Shown piece by piece: positions 34,507 through 43,377 of a stretch of DNA of 64,000 nt; the stretch's first letter is position 1; each line of letters begins with the position of its first letter. The notes beneath the pieces were generated by a model. That model did not search any database and was not told the origin of the DNA. It saw only the letters and a program-made list of their open reading frames with translations. Origin of the DNA: Brevibacillus ruminantium (GTDB taxonomy: Bacteria; Bacillota; Bacilli; Brevibacillales; Brevibacillaceae); assembly GCF_023746555.1 (NCBI RefSeq), contig NZ_CP098755.1:1268001-1332000 (forward strand), read 5' to 3'. A program made the position numbers and the translations under genes.

Positions 34507-35814
34507 TCAAAAAGGCTGGACCAACCGGTACACTTTGCGCGGACGTCCCCGACTCGCCGGGGCTTCCTCACCAGTCAATTCCGCCAGGCCGCTTTGCTCC
34601 AGATCACTCAGGATTCGGCGGGCATTTCTCTGTGTCATCCCCAGCCACTCTGCTATTTCCGTGGAGCTGATGCTGTTTTTGCCCAAATTCTTCTGAATGG
34701 ACAGGATTTTGTTGTAGGTGGTGATGGTGACGCCAGCCTTGCGCAGCAGCAGGCTCATTTCCTTGTTGTCCGTCCGGTATTCGTAGGTAATGCTGCCAGG
34801 AGAGCGCAAGGGTCCTTCCATCTGTCCTTCGTCATTGACCAGAATGGCCGCAGAATCCCCCATTTTTTGGGCATGCAAGAGGGCGAGCTGCGCATTCTTT
34901 TCAGCAGCCAGAGCGGTTGCGCCAAAGCCTACGCCGATATAGGTGGGCAGATCAGCGAGCAGCCAGATTTTCTCGATCAGGGAGGACGGAGGAAATCGCC
35001 GGTTGTCTTCAAAAGAACCGCGCGTGGAAAAGATCAGGTGCTTCCCATTTCCCAGGGGAACGCCAGCACCTGAGTGAGCTTCGACGTAATCGAGAATAAT
35101 CTCCTGAAGCTTCAATTCCAGACGGTGAACCTCATATACCCCTTTGTTTTCACCGATCAGTCTGTCCAGCCCCTGGATGGCGACCACCTGGACAGCGATT
35201 TGCGACTTTTTGTAGTGCAGTGCTTCTCCCTGCTGGCTAGCCAGCTGCAGCATGGTCCGGATCGCCATTCGATCGTGGTAAACCCGGTATACAGGAATCC
35301 CCTGGGCCTGCAATTCGTTGTAAACGGAGCTGATGCAGGTGGCGCATGCCTCTACCTTCCCTTTGGCATACAGCTCGGTATGAAAGGCAACCAGTTCTGT
35401 GGATGGCATGAAACCGCGATAGGAAAACAGATGAATCTGATCAAAGGGCAGATTCAATTCGACGCACAACTCCTGAAAAGAATCGGTCGGAATCGTATCA
35501 AAACTGATCCTCTCCAGCTCACGCCGATCGCGGTAGACGGCTTCCAACAGAATACGGGTCAGGCTCGTTCCCTGCAGCTGCGGGTAGAATGCTTTTTTCT
35601 TGCGGATATGATCTTTGGCGATGGCGTATGGCGATTGTCCGGAAAACAGCCAGATATCTACACTGTCCTCCGCGGCATTCACGATTTCCATGGCTTCCGC
35701 AGTATTTTGATAGACATAGGGAATGAACATCATTTGATCCTGAAATTCCGCTCCCACTTCACAGATGAGCTGAACAGAATCACGAGGTCCAACGACTCCG
35801 ACACGCGTCAGCAT
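34507..35814 (-). CDS. multidomain transcriptional regulator with cyclase-like palm and C-terminal winged helix
   Basis: 435 residues, no named family recognised. The N-terminal ~170 residues begin GVVGPRDSVQLICEVG and alternate strand and helix, like a ligand-binding Rossmann-type sensor. Residues ~200-350 read as a nucleotide-cyclase/GGDEF-like palm (AVQVVAIQGLDRLIGENKGV, then YIGVGFGATALAAEKNAQLA), resembling the GTP cyclohydrolase III type. The last ~75 form a winged helix (ISSTEIAEWLGMTQRNARRI) ending in a basic RGRPRK. No ribosome site precedes its ATG; the start overlaps the stop of a short upstream ORF, implying coupling. It probably controls the M20 peptidase next to it. Confidence 0.7.
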   Translation of the reverse strand: MLTRVGVVGPRDSVQLICEVGAEFQDQMMFIPYVYQNTAEAMEIVNAAEDSVDIWLFSGQSPYAIAKDHIRKKKAFYPQLQGTSLTRILLEAVYRDRRELERISFDTIPTDSFQELCVELNLPFDQIHLFSYRGFMPSTELVAFHTELYAKGKVEACATCISSVYNELQAQGIPVYRVYHDRMAIRTMLQLASQQGEALHYKKSQIAVQVVAIQGLDRLIGENKGVYEVHRLELKLQEIILDYVEAHSGAGVPLGNGKHLIFSTRGSFEDNRRFPPSSLIEKIWLLADLPTYIGVGFGATALAAEKNAQLALLHAQKMGDSAAILVNDEGQMEGPLRSPGSITYEYRTDNKEMSLLLRKAGVTITTYNKILSIQKNLGKNSISSTEIAEWLGMTQRNARRILSDLEQSGLAELTGEEAPASRGRPRKVYRLVQPF

Positions 35815-35984
35815 GGCTTGATCACACCGACGGAACAGTAGAAGACACCGGTGTTGTCATCCGGCGGGCTGGGCGAATAGGCGGCCCACGAGTGACGGGA
35901 AGCTGCGTGCTTACGGATCAGGCAAGAACAGAGACGTATTGAGGACGACAGGGCTTCTACAAGCGTGCATCTTGCTACAGCCAT
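35808..35984 (-). CDS. 58-residue ORF coupled to the downstream regulator
   Basis: A short ORF with a strong AAAAGGAG site 6 bases before ATG at 35984. It ends at TGA (35808-35810), overlapping the ATG of the regulator (35812-35814) by 7 bases. The regulator has no ribosome site of its own. Translation gives a Cys- and Ser-rich peptide with five cysteines, starting MAVARCTLVEALSSS and ending VFYCSVGVIKPC. No family, signal peptide or membrane helix was recognised. The arrangement suggests a real coupled gene or a leader peptide that meters regulator synthesis. A chance ORF is possible. Confidence 0.5.
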   Translation of the reverse strand: MAVARCTLVEALSSSIRLCSCLIRKHAASRHSWAAYSPSPPDDNTGVFYCSVGVIKPC

Positions 35985-36116
35985 AATGAACTCCTTTTCT
36001 GTACATATTTTTGGAACAATTTAGGAATAACTCCTTAAATAAAAATTCATTTCTCTGACCGGGATGAAAATCCTTCCAGAAAAAAAATTTTGTTGCATTT
36101 TTTTGAATTTTTTAAG

Positions 36117-36146
36117 TTGACACAAATGTAGCACAGACCCTATAGT
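36117..36146 (+). promoter_or_regulatory. sigma-A promoter of the M20/Dpp operon
   Basis: TTGACA (36117-36122), an 18-base spacer and TATAGT (36141-36146), 54 bases before the first start codon. The flanking sequence from 36000 is strongly AT-rich. No clear CodY or other operator was identified. Confidence 0.7.
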
Positions 36147-36199
36147 TTTAAATTAAGGAACCATAAGGGAATTTTTCCAAAATAGGAGGTGCAGCCCGT

Positions 36200-37549
36200 A
36201 TGCAGGATGTTTTTTCCTTTATCGATCAGAACAGAGAGACCTATATTCGCTGGTTGCAAGAAATCTGTCAACAGCCGAGTGTGGCTGCCCAGAACCGCGG
36301 AATGAAGGAAACAGCGGCGATGGTGGAGGGCTACATCACGGAAATCGGCGGCAAAGCTGAATTGTTGGAAACATCAGGCTATCCCGTCGTTTTTGGAGAA
36401 TTTGAAGGGCAGAGCGAGCGCATTCTCTCGTTTTACAATCACTATGATGTGCAGCCGGAAGACCCGATTGAATTATGGAAATCACCACCCTTTAGCGCCG
36501 AAATCCGCGACGGGTACATGTATGCACGGGGTGTAGCTGACAACAAGGGAAATCTGATGGCTAGGCTGGCTGCTGTCCACGCTTATCTCCAGGTAAAAGG
36601 GAAGCTGCCCGTAGGGGTCAAATTTATCGTCGAGGGCGAGGAAGAGATCGGCAGCGTGCATCTGGAGGAATTCGTCGAGAAATATGCCGATCGCATCGGT
36701 GCGGATGGATGCGTGTGGGAATTCGGATACAAAAATGCGGATGGCCGACCGCAAATCAGCCTTGGGGTAAAGGGGATGTGCTACGTCGAGCTGGTTTGCC
36801 GGGGAGCGAATATCGATCTTCACTCCGCCAATGCAGCCATTATCGAGAATCCCGCCTGGCGGCTCATCTGGGCCCTCAACACCTTGAAGGGGCAGGATGA
36901 ACGCGTTAGCATCGAAGGCTTTTATGACAAGGTCGCCAGCCTGAACGAAGACGATCAGGACATGCTGAAAAACATGATCTACAACGAAGAAGATACATTG
37001 GAAAAGCTCGGATTGAAATCATTTTTGCTTGATCTGAAGGGCATCCCGCTGAAAGAAAAGCTGATTTTCCAACCGACCTGTACCGTATGCGGCATCGTCT
37101 CCGGCTATATCGGAGAGGGCTCCAAGACGGTATTGCCCGCAGAGGCGAGAGTCAAGCTCGATTTTCGTCTCGTGCCGGACCAGGACCCGCATGAAATTCT
37201 CGCTTTATTACGAAAACACCTGGATGAGCACGGATACTCGGATATCGAGATCCAGTCCTTTACCCTGGAACATCCGGCGCGGACTCCGCTGAACAATCCG
37301 CTTACCCGTGCGGTGGTGCAGACTTCCAAGGAGATCTACGGGATGGAGCCGACGATCATGCCGATGTCGCCCGGCACTGGGCCGATGTATATTCTTTGCC
37401 AGCATCTCGGCATTCCTGCAGTCTCAGTCGGTGTCGGCCACTTTGCTTCCCAAAATCATGCGCCCAACGAAAACATCAGCATCGAAGATTACATACAGGG
37501 CATCAAGCATATCGCCGCAATCCTCGAGGCGTTTTCACAGGAAGCGTAA
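36200..37549 (+). CDS. M20-family dipeptidase
   Basis: 449 residues. Zinc-site motifs are SFYNHYDVQPEDP, ARGVADNKGNLMARLA, the acidic VEGEEEIGS, and a C-terminal VGVGHFASQNHAPNE. The pattern HYDVQP with a large lid domain is typical of the dipeptidase/ArgE-DapE-CPG2 branch acting on short peptides. AATAGGAGGTG precedes the ATG. It is the first gene of a long plus-strand operon containing a second M20 enzyme and a complete peptide-type ABC transporter, so it probably hydrolyses what the transporter imports. Confidence 0.9.
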   Translation: MQDVFSFIDQNRETYIRWLQEICQQPSVAAQNRGMKETAAMVEGYITEIGGKAELLETSGYPVVFGEFEGQSERILSFYNHYDVQPEDPIELWKSPPFSAEIRDGYMYARGVADNKGNLMARLAAVHAYLQVKGKLPVGVKFIVEGEEEIGSVHLEEFVEKYADRIGADGCVWEFGYKNADGRPQISLGVKGMCYVELVCRGANIDLHSANAAIIENPAWRLIWALNTLKGQDERVSIEGFYDKVASLNEDDQDMLKNMIYNEEDTLEKLGLKSFLLDLKGIPLKEKLIFQPTCTVCGIVSGYIGEGSKTVLPAEARVKLDFRLVPDQDPHEILALLRKHLDEHGYSDIEIQSFTLEHPARTPLNNPLTRAVVQTSKEIYGMEPTIMPMSPGTGPMYILCQHLGIPAVSVGVGHFASQNHAPNENISIEDYIQGIKHIAAILEAFSQEA

Positions 37550-37595
37550 ATCCTGATCACAGGGACAATCAAAGGAAAAAGGAGGCGTCCGTGTT

Positions 37596-38798
37596 ATGGG
37601 ACAAATTCCGGCCTTGTACCAAACCTCCGAGATTCTTGCCAAAGCAAGTGTCTTGCGGGAACAGATCATTGCCTGGAGGCGCGATTTTCACCAGCATCCG
37701 GAGCTGAGCTTTGAAGAGAATCGAACCTCCGACATCGTTGCGAAGCATCTGGAGCAGCTGGGACTGGAAGTAAAGCGAGGGCTCGGCAGGACAGGTGTGG
37801 TCGGGATTCTCAGAGGGAGCGAACCTGGTCCGACGATTGGTCTTCGGGCTGATATGGATGCCCTGCCGATCCACGATCAGAAGGATACGCCCTACCGTTC
37901 ACAGGTAGACGGGAAAATGCATGCGTGCGGACATGATGCCCACACCAGCATCCTGATGGGGGCGGCCCAGTTTCTCAGTCAGGTGGAAAAGCCGAGCAAG
38001 GGGAACGTCGTGTTCGTGTTTCAGCCGGCTGAGGAAGGCGGCGGCGGTGCCCAGGTCATGATTGAGGACGGACTGCTTCGGGAGACCGGAATTGAGGCGA
38101 TGGCAGGTCTTCACGTATTTCCCGGCGTGCCGGTTGGGAAAGTGACGGCTGTACGCGGCGTAGGCTGTGCTGCCGCAGATACGATCCGCATCCGCGTCAT
38201 CGGACGGGGCGGACATGCAGCCCATCCGCATTTGACGGTCGATTCGGTCGCGGTCACGGCAGAGGTGATCTCGGCCCTGCAGCAAATTTCCAGCAGGCAG
38301 GTCGATCCGCTCGATCCCATCGTGATCACCATCGGCAAAATCCAGGGAGGAAGCGCCAGCAATATTATTGCGCCTGAGGTGGAGCTGTACGGAACCGTGA
38401 GGACGCTGAATCCGGCACTGCGGGAGAAAATGCCCGAGCGCATTGAAAAAGTGCTTGCCGGGGTCACAGCCGCTTTTGGAGCGACCTACGAATTGGACTA
38501 CCAGTTCGGTTACCCGTCCATCCTCAATGACGACAAAATGGTCGATCTTCTCCTCCAAACGTCAGATGGCGTCCTGGGGAAAGGAAAATACGAGCTGGTC
38601 AAGCCGTCCATGGGCGGTGAAGACTTCTCCTATTACACGCATCACGTACCGGGTGTCTTCTTCCGGTTGGGCGTGGCGGGCGAGAACAAGAATACGCATT
38701 ATCCCTTACATCATCCGCTTTTTGATCTCGATGAAAACGCGCTTCCGATCGGAGTTGCGATGCTGTCCGCTTTTGCCTTGAACTACCTGGGGCAGTAA
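37596..38798 (+). CDS. M20D amidohydrolase (hippurate hydrolase / N-acyl-amino-acid amidohydrolase)
   Basis: 400 residues. The subfamily signature MHACGHDAHTSILMGA carries metal ligands. RADMDALPI, the catalytic VFQPAEEGGGGA and MGGEDFSYYTHHVPG with late His are all present. The N-terminal WRRDFHQHPELSFEE is diagnostic of M20D enzymes, which remove acyl or aryl groups from N-acyl amino acids. AAAGGAGG lies upstream of the ATG, 46 bases after the dipeptidase. Co-expression with a peptide transporter suggests uptake of conjugated or N-acylated amino acids. Confidence 0.92.
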   Translation: MGQIPALYQTSEILAKASVLREQIIAWRRDFHQHPELSFEENRTSDIVAKHLEQLGLEVKRGLGRTGVVGILRGSEPGPTIGLRADMDALPIHDQKDTPYRSQVDGKMHACGHDAHTSILMGAAQFLSQVEKPSKGNVVFVFQPAEEGGGGAQVMIEDGLLRETGIEAMAGLHVFPGVPVGKVTAVRGVGCAAADTIRIRVIGRGGHAAHPHLTVDSVAVTAEVISALQQISSRQVDPLDPIVITIGKIQGGSASNIIAPEVELYGTVRTLNPALREKMPERIEKVLAGVTAAFGATYELDYQFGYPSILNDDKMVDLLLQTSDGVLGKGKYELVKPSMGGEDFSYYTHHVPGVFFRLGVAGENKNTHYPLHHPLFDLDENALPIGVAMLSAFALNYLGQ

Positions 38799-38856
38799 AC
38801 AGAACTGGCAGTAAACAAAAGAAAAAGATAAGCCATTCACAAGGGGGAACACAGAG

Positions 38857-40440
38857 ATGAAAAAACGCATTGCCGGTTTGGGACTAGCTGTCATCTTGGC
38901 ACTTTCTTCGGCGCTGGTGGGCTGCAGCAGCCAATCGTCCAGCACGCCGTCCCAGCCTTCAGCACCTGCTGGATCAACCAATCCATCCGCCGAGAACAAC
39001 GGCGAAAAAGTACTGACCATTGCCAGTGGAAACGATATCGTCTCCTTTGATATCCACGACCATAACAACACCTCGACAGAGGCGGTTCACGTCAACATGT
39101 TTGATTATCTGGTCAGAAAGGATGCCCAGCAAAAGGTTCAACCCCTCCTTGCTACCGAGTGGGAAACCGTGGATGACACGACCTGGCGCTTCAAGCTGCG
39201 CGAAGGCGTCACCTTCCATAACGGCGACGAATTCACTGCAGAGGATGTCAAATTTACGCTGGAGCGTGTAGCGACAGACAACAAGCTGCTGGAATACGGA
39301 AATTACAAGCAGATCAAAGAAGTGAAAATCATCGATCCGCATACGATTGAAATCATAACATTTGAACCGGAACCGGTGCTGTTGAATCGCTTGAGCCGTC
39401 TGGGCTCCGGCATCCTTCCTTCCAAGTACATCAAGGAACAAGGCTGGGAAGAGTTCCTGAAAAATCCCGTGGGAACTGGTCCGTACAAGCTGAAAGAGTG
39501 GAAGCGCGATGACCGTTTGGTTTTGGAGAAAAACGATGCGTACTTTGGAGAAAAGCCAAAATGGGATAAAGTGGTCTTCCGTTCCATCCCTGAAGACGCT
39601 ACCCGTGTGGCGGAGCTGCTGACAGGCGGGGTGGATATTGCCGTCAACATTCCTCCAAGCGATCTGAAACGCGTCAAGGACAACAATGGCACCGATACCA
39701 AACAAGGTCCGACGCAGCGCGTAATGCAATTGACCTTGCGCCTGACACCGGGAACCGTGACGGAGAATCCGAAAGTCCGCGAAGCCATCGATCTGGCTAT
39801 CGACAAAAAGGCTATTGTGGATAATATCCTCAGCGGCGGAGGCGTACCGACGCGCACCCGGGTTACCCCCGGCAACTTCGGTACCAATCTCGACCTCTAC
39901 GGAAACACCCTGTATGATCCTGAAAAAGCGAAGCAGCTGTTGGCAGAGGCAGGCTATCCAAACGGCCTGGAGCTCAACATGAGTGCGACCAGCGGACGCT
40001 ACCTGAAAGACAAGGAAACAGCAGAATTGATGCAGGCGATGCTGGCGGAGGTAGGGATCAACGCCAAGCTGGAATTCCTCGAATGGAGCAAGTTTAACGA
40101 TCGCTATAAAGCAAAGACATTTAACGAGATTTTCATGATTGCGTATGGAAACTCCATGTTTGACGGATCACTGGCATTTGACCGATTGACTACCGAACGC
40201 GCAAAGGGTGAGTCCGATTACAGCAACCCAGAGCTGGACAAGCTTCTCAGCGATGCGGGGCAAAACATGAACGCGGAAGAGCGTGAAAAGCAGTACAAAC
40301 GTGCACAAGAGATCATCGCAGAAGAACGACCGCATATCTATCTCTTCCAAATGAATGCCAACTACGGTGTAAGCGACCGCATCAGCTTTGAGCCGCGACT
40401 GGACGAAATGCTGTTCGCAGATGAGATTACGCTGAAATAA
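38857..40440 (+). CDS. peptide/solute ABC transporter substrate-binding lipoprotein (SBP_bac_5)
   Basis: 527 residues. The signal peptide ends with the lipobox ALVGC and a Ser/Pro/Gln linker. The family 5 fold is evident from WETVDDTTWRFKLREGVTFH with NGDEFTAEDVKFTLERV, NPVGTGPYKLKEW and VREAIDLAIDKKAIVD. These proteins bind di- and oligopeptides or other solutes for Dpp/Opp importers. CAAGGGGGGA precedes the ATG. A stable hairpin lies between this gene and the first permease and probably gives the binding protein higher transcript levels than the membrane genes. Confidence 0.93.
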   Translation: MKKRIAGLGLAVILALSSALVGCSSQSSSTPSQPSAPAGSTNPSAENNGEKVLTIASGNDIVSFDIHDHNNTSTEAVHVNMFDYLVRKDAQQKVQPLLATEWETVDDTTWRFKLREGVTFHNGDEFTAEDVKFTLERVATDNKLLEYGNYKQIKEVKIIDPHTIEIITFEPEPVLLNRLSRLGSGILPSKYIKEQGWEEFLKNPVGTGPYKLKEWKRDDRLVLEKNDAYFGEKPKWDKVVFRSIPEDATRVAELLTGGVDIAVNIPPSDLKRVKDNNGTDTKQGPTQRVMQLTLRLTPGTVTENPKVREAIDLAIDKKAIVDNILSGGGVPTRTRVTPGNFGTNLDLYGNTLYDPEKAKQLLAEAGYPNGLELNMSATSGRYLKDKETAELMQAMLAEVGINAKLEFLEWSKFNDRYKAKTFNEIFMIAYGNSMFDGSLAFDRLTTERAKGESDYSNPELDKLLSDAGQNMNAEEREKQYKRAQEIIAEERPHIYLFQMNANYGVSDRISFEPRLDEMLFADEITLK

Positions 40441-40452
40441 AGGGGTACGGCC

Positions 40453-40482
40453 GAAGGGGGTCTCCACAGGCGAGACCCCTTC
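40453..40482 (+). terminator. intra-operon hairpin (partial terminator or mRNA stabiliser)
   Basis: GAAGGGG...TCTC (40453-40464) pairs with GAGACCCCTTC (40472-40482), about 11 pairs with one bulge. No uniform T-run follows, so read-through or transcript stabilisation is likelier than full termination. Confidence 0.55.
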
Positions 40483-40515
40483 CTGTTTCATCCAATCGTT
40501 TCAGGAGGTGACACC

Positions 40516-41433
40516 GTGAGACAGTATTTGTTCAAAGCCATTCTCCAGATGATTCCTGTTTTGTTTCTCATCTCCCTCATTGTATTTGTACTGGTTTACA
40601 TGACGGGGGACCCGGTCTCATTGATGTTGTCGGATACCGCCACTGATGAGGACAGGGCGATCCTGATCGCCGCGCTGGGGTTGGATCAGCCCTTGCATGT
40701 ACAATATTTTCGCTATCTGAGCAATCTTGTGCAGGGAGATTTTGGCACATCCTTTCGCTATAACATGCCGGCTCTGCCGATTGTCTTAGAACGTCTTCCC
40801 GCTACGTTCGAACTGGCGATTGCCGCGATGTTGTTCGCGACGGTCATCTCGATTCCGCTGGGAATTCTTTCAGCGACCAAGCGAAATTCCTTTTTGGATA
40901 TTTTCGTGTCCGGTACCTCTGTCCTGGGAAAAGCCATGCCGCCCTTTTGGTTGGGCATCATGCTGATTTTGCTGTTTTCCGTCGCCTTGAAAGCCTTGCC
41001 GGTGTCGGGGAGGGAGTCATGGGTGCATTTGATTCTGCCCGCCTTTACTCTGGGAACAGGGATTGCGGCTGAGATGACGAGGCTGATACGCTCCAGCATG
41101 CTGGAGATTCTCGGCCAGGATTACATCCGAACCGCGAGAAGCAAAGGGCTGATTGAGTCTCTGATCGTTTATAAGCATGCCTTTCGGAATTCTCTGATCC
41201 CCGTGGTAACCATTATGGCGTTGCAGACCTCGACGCTGATCGGCGGAACGCTGATTACAGAGACGATCTTTTCCTGGCCCGGAATGGGGCAGTTGATCAT
41301 TCAGGCGGTCAACAACCGGGACATGGCGATCGTGCAGGCGGCTGTGTTTGTCGTTGCCTTTCTGGTGATTTTCAGCAATATGCTGGCAGATATTCTCTAC
41401 CGCGTCTTGGATCCGCGAATCAAATACAACTAA
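40516..41433 (+). CDS. peptide ABC transporter permease (DppB/OppB-type)
   Basis: 305 residues from a GTG start behind AGGAGGTGA. Six membrane helices; the first segment FKAILQMIPVLFLISLIVFV is typical. The EAA docking loop reads DYIRTARSKGLIESLIVYKH with AFRNSLIP, and the C-terminal ETIFSWPGMGQLIIQAV is a DppB hallmark. It forms the channel with the following DppC-type gene. Confidence 0.94.
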   Translation: MRQYLFKAILQMIPVLFLISLIVFVLVYMTGDPVSLMLSDTATDEDRAILIAALGLDQPLHVQYFRYLSNLVQGDFGTSFRYNMPALPIVLERLPATFELAIAAMLFATVISIPLGILSATKRNSFLDIFVSGTSVLGKAMPPFWLGIMLILLFSVALKALPVSGRESWVHLILPAFTLGTGIAAEMTRLIRSSMLEILGQDYIRTARSKGLIESLIVYKHAFRNSLIPVVTIMALQTSTLIGGTLITETIFSWPGMGQLIIQAVNNRDMAIVQAAVFVVAFLVIFSNMLADILYRVLDPRIKYN

Positions 41434-41448
41434 ATGGAGGTGAGGCCT

Positions 41449-42378
41449 GTGTCTCTTCCCTTGGAATCACCAACACCACAAGTGAACCCTGTGACCGCTT
41501 CGGCAAAAAAGCCAGGCCGGCTCCGCAAGTTCAGCCGCATGCTGCTGAAAAGCAAAACTGGTACAGTTGGACTCATCATTGTCGTCTGCGTCGTGTTGAT
41601 GTCTTTCTTTGCCAGCACTCTTGCTCCCCATGATCCGGCCAAGACACAGGCGGCCCAACGGCTTAAGCCCCCCATGTGGATGGAGGGAGGATCAGCGAAG
41701 CATCCGCTCGGCACGGATAATCTGGGCCGGGATGTGTTGAGCCGCATCATGTACGGTTCCCAAGTCTCCCTTCTGGTCGGGATCTGCGCGGTCGCGGTTG
41801 CCGGAGCCATCGGCGTCGTGCTGGGACTGGTCTCCGGGTACTTCGGAGGATGGATCGACAGCTTGATCATGCGGACAGTGGATTCCTTTCTGGCGATACC
41901 CAATATCCTGTTTATGCTCGTCATTCTGACCGTTCTCGGCCCCAGTTTGCCGACATTGATTCTCGTTTTGGGATTTACCAACTGGGTGAAATACGCCCGG
42001 ATTATTCGGAGCGAAGTGCTCAGTGTAAAGGAACGTGACTTTGTGAAAGCCGCGCGAACGGTGGGCGCAAGTGACGGACGCATCATCTTTTCACATATTT
42101 TGCCCAACGTGATTTCTTCCTTTATCGTCGTCTCGACGCTGAGTGTCGCCACCACGATCATTTCAGAAGCATCGCTCAGTTTCCTCGGTCTGGGAATTCA
42201 GCCGCCGACCGTCTCCTGGGGGGGCATGCTCAGCGACGGCAGACAGTATCTGGCGACCAGCTGGTGGGTGGCTACCTTCCCCGGCATTGCCATCACGCTT
42301 ACTGTCTTGGGCATCATGTTTCTGGGTGACTGGCTGCGAGACATCCTAGACCCTCGGATGAAGGCTAGAGCGAAGTAG
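41449..42378 (+). CDS. peptide ABC transporter permease (DppC/OppC-type)
   Basis: 309 residues. The GTG at 41449 is chosen because GGAGGTGAGG lies just ahead; an ATG at 41434 is upstream of that site. A Pro/Lys-rich N-terminal tail of about 35 residues precedes the first helix (VGLIIVVCVVLMSFFA). The DppC motifs HPLGTDNLGRDVLSRIMYGS and DFVKAARTVGASDGRIIFSH are present, as is LGLGIQPPTVSWGGML. It lies 15 bases after the DppB-type gene and pairs with it. Confidence 0.94.
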   Translation: MSLPLESPTPQVNPVTASAKKPGRLRKFSRMLLKSKTGTVGLIIVVCVVLMSFFASTLAPHDPAKTQAAQRLKPPMWMEGGSAKHPLGTDNLGRDVLSRIMYGSQVSLLVGICAVAVAGAIGVVLGLVSGYFGGWIDSLIMRTVDSFLAIPNILFMLVILTVLGPSLPTLILVLGFTNWVKYARIIRSEVLSVKERDFVKAARTVGASDGRIIFSHILPNVISSFIVVSTLSVATTIISEASLSFLGLGIQPPTVSWGGMLSDGRQYLATSWWVATFPGIAITLTVLGIMFLGDWLRDILDPRMKARAK

Positions 42379-42393
42379 AGGGGAGAGAGCGAC

Positions 42394-43362
42394 ATGAAAG
42401 CAGAAGCAAAATTGCTGGAAGTGAAAAGCCTGCGCACGCACTTCAAAACGGAGGAGGGCATCGTCCCTTCTGTAAACGATGTCTCCTTTTCCGTAGGCAA
42501 AGGGGAGACGCTGGCAATCGTCGGTGAATCGGGCTGCGGCAAGAGTGTCACCTCGCTGTCCATCATGGGCTTGGTGGCAGCGCCCGGCGAAGTGGTAGGC
42601 GGAGAAATCTGGCTGGACGGGCAAAACCTGCTGACCTTAACGAAAAAAGAATTGCGCAAGCTTCGCGGCAACAAGCTCTCGATGATTTTTCAAGAGCCCA
42701 TGACATCGCTGAATCCCGTATTTACTATCGGGAACCAACTGGGTGAGGTCTTTCGGATTCACCGTCAAATGGAGAAAAAAGAAGCGCGTACGCAAAGCAT
42801 TGAGATGCTGGAGCGGGTCGGTATCCCCAACGCGGAAAAAATTGTCGATTCTTTCCCTCATCAACTCTCGGGTGGAATGCGGCAACGGGTCATGATCGCG
42901 ATGGCCTTGGCTTGCAACCCGGCACTTCTCATCGCCGATGAACCGACGACTGCGTTGGACGTCACGATTCAGGCGCAAATTCTGGAACTGTTAAAAAAGC
43001 TGAATGAAGAGTACGAGACGGGTGTGATCCTGATCACCCATGATCTCGGCGTCGTGGCAGAAATGGCGAACCGGGTGGTCGTGATGTACGCCGGACAAGT
43101 GGTAGAGCAGGCGGATGTCTTTACCCTGTTTGCCGAGCCACGGCACCCCTATACCAAAGGCTTGCTGGGATCATTGCCAAAGCTGGATGAGCAGAGGGAG
43201 GAACTGGACTCGATACCCGGCTCTGTTCCGAATCCCCTGGACATGCCCGGCGGATGCGCCTTTCATCCGCGCTGCCCGGTTGCCACAGAGCAATGCAAGG
43301 AAAAGAAGCCGGAGCTTCAAGAGGTGGCCGCCAACCATCTGGCACGCTGTTTTTACGCGTAA
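42394..43362 (+). CDS. peptide ABC transporter ATPase (DppD/OppD-type)
   Basis: 322 residues. Walker [13 protein letters not shown]-loop [15 protein letters not shown], signature [15 protein letters not shown], Walker [15 protein letters not shown] and the switch His in [13 protein letters not shown]. The C-terminal oligopeptide-transporter extension with the Cys cluster ([16 protein letters not shown]) probably holds an iron-sulfur cluster as in other DppD proteins. It lies 15 bases after the DppC-type gene with GGGGAGAGAG upstream. Confidence 0.95.
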   Translation: MKAEAKLLEVKSLRTHFKTEEGIVPSVNDVSFSVGKGETLAIVGESGCGKSVTSLSIMGLVAAPGEVVGGEIWLDGQNLLTLTKKELRKLRGNKLSMIFQEPMTSLNPVFTIGNQLGEVFRIHRQMEKKEARTQSIEMLERVGIPNAEKIVDSFPHQLSGGMRQRVMIAMALACNPALLIADEPTTALDVTIQAQILELLKKLNEEYETGVILITHDLGVVAEMANRVVVMYAGQVVEQADVFTLFAEPRHPYTKGLLGSLPKLDEQREELDSIPGSVPNPLDMPGGCAFHPRCPVATEQCKEKKPELQEVAANHLARCFYA

Positions 43363-43377
43363 AGGAGGGGAAAGACG

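Noticed and set aside
36000-36116. CodY or other global-regulator box upstream of the M20/Dpp operon
   Set aside because: The AT-rich stretch has no segment close enough to the CodY consensus to call by eye.
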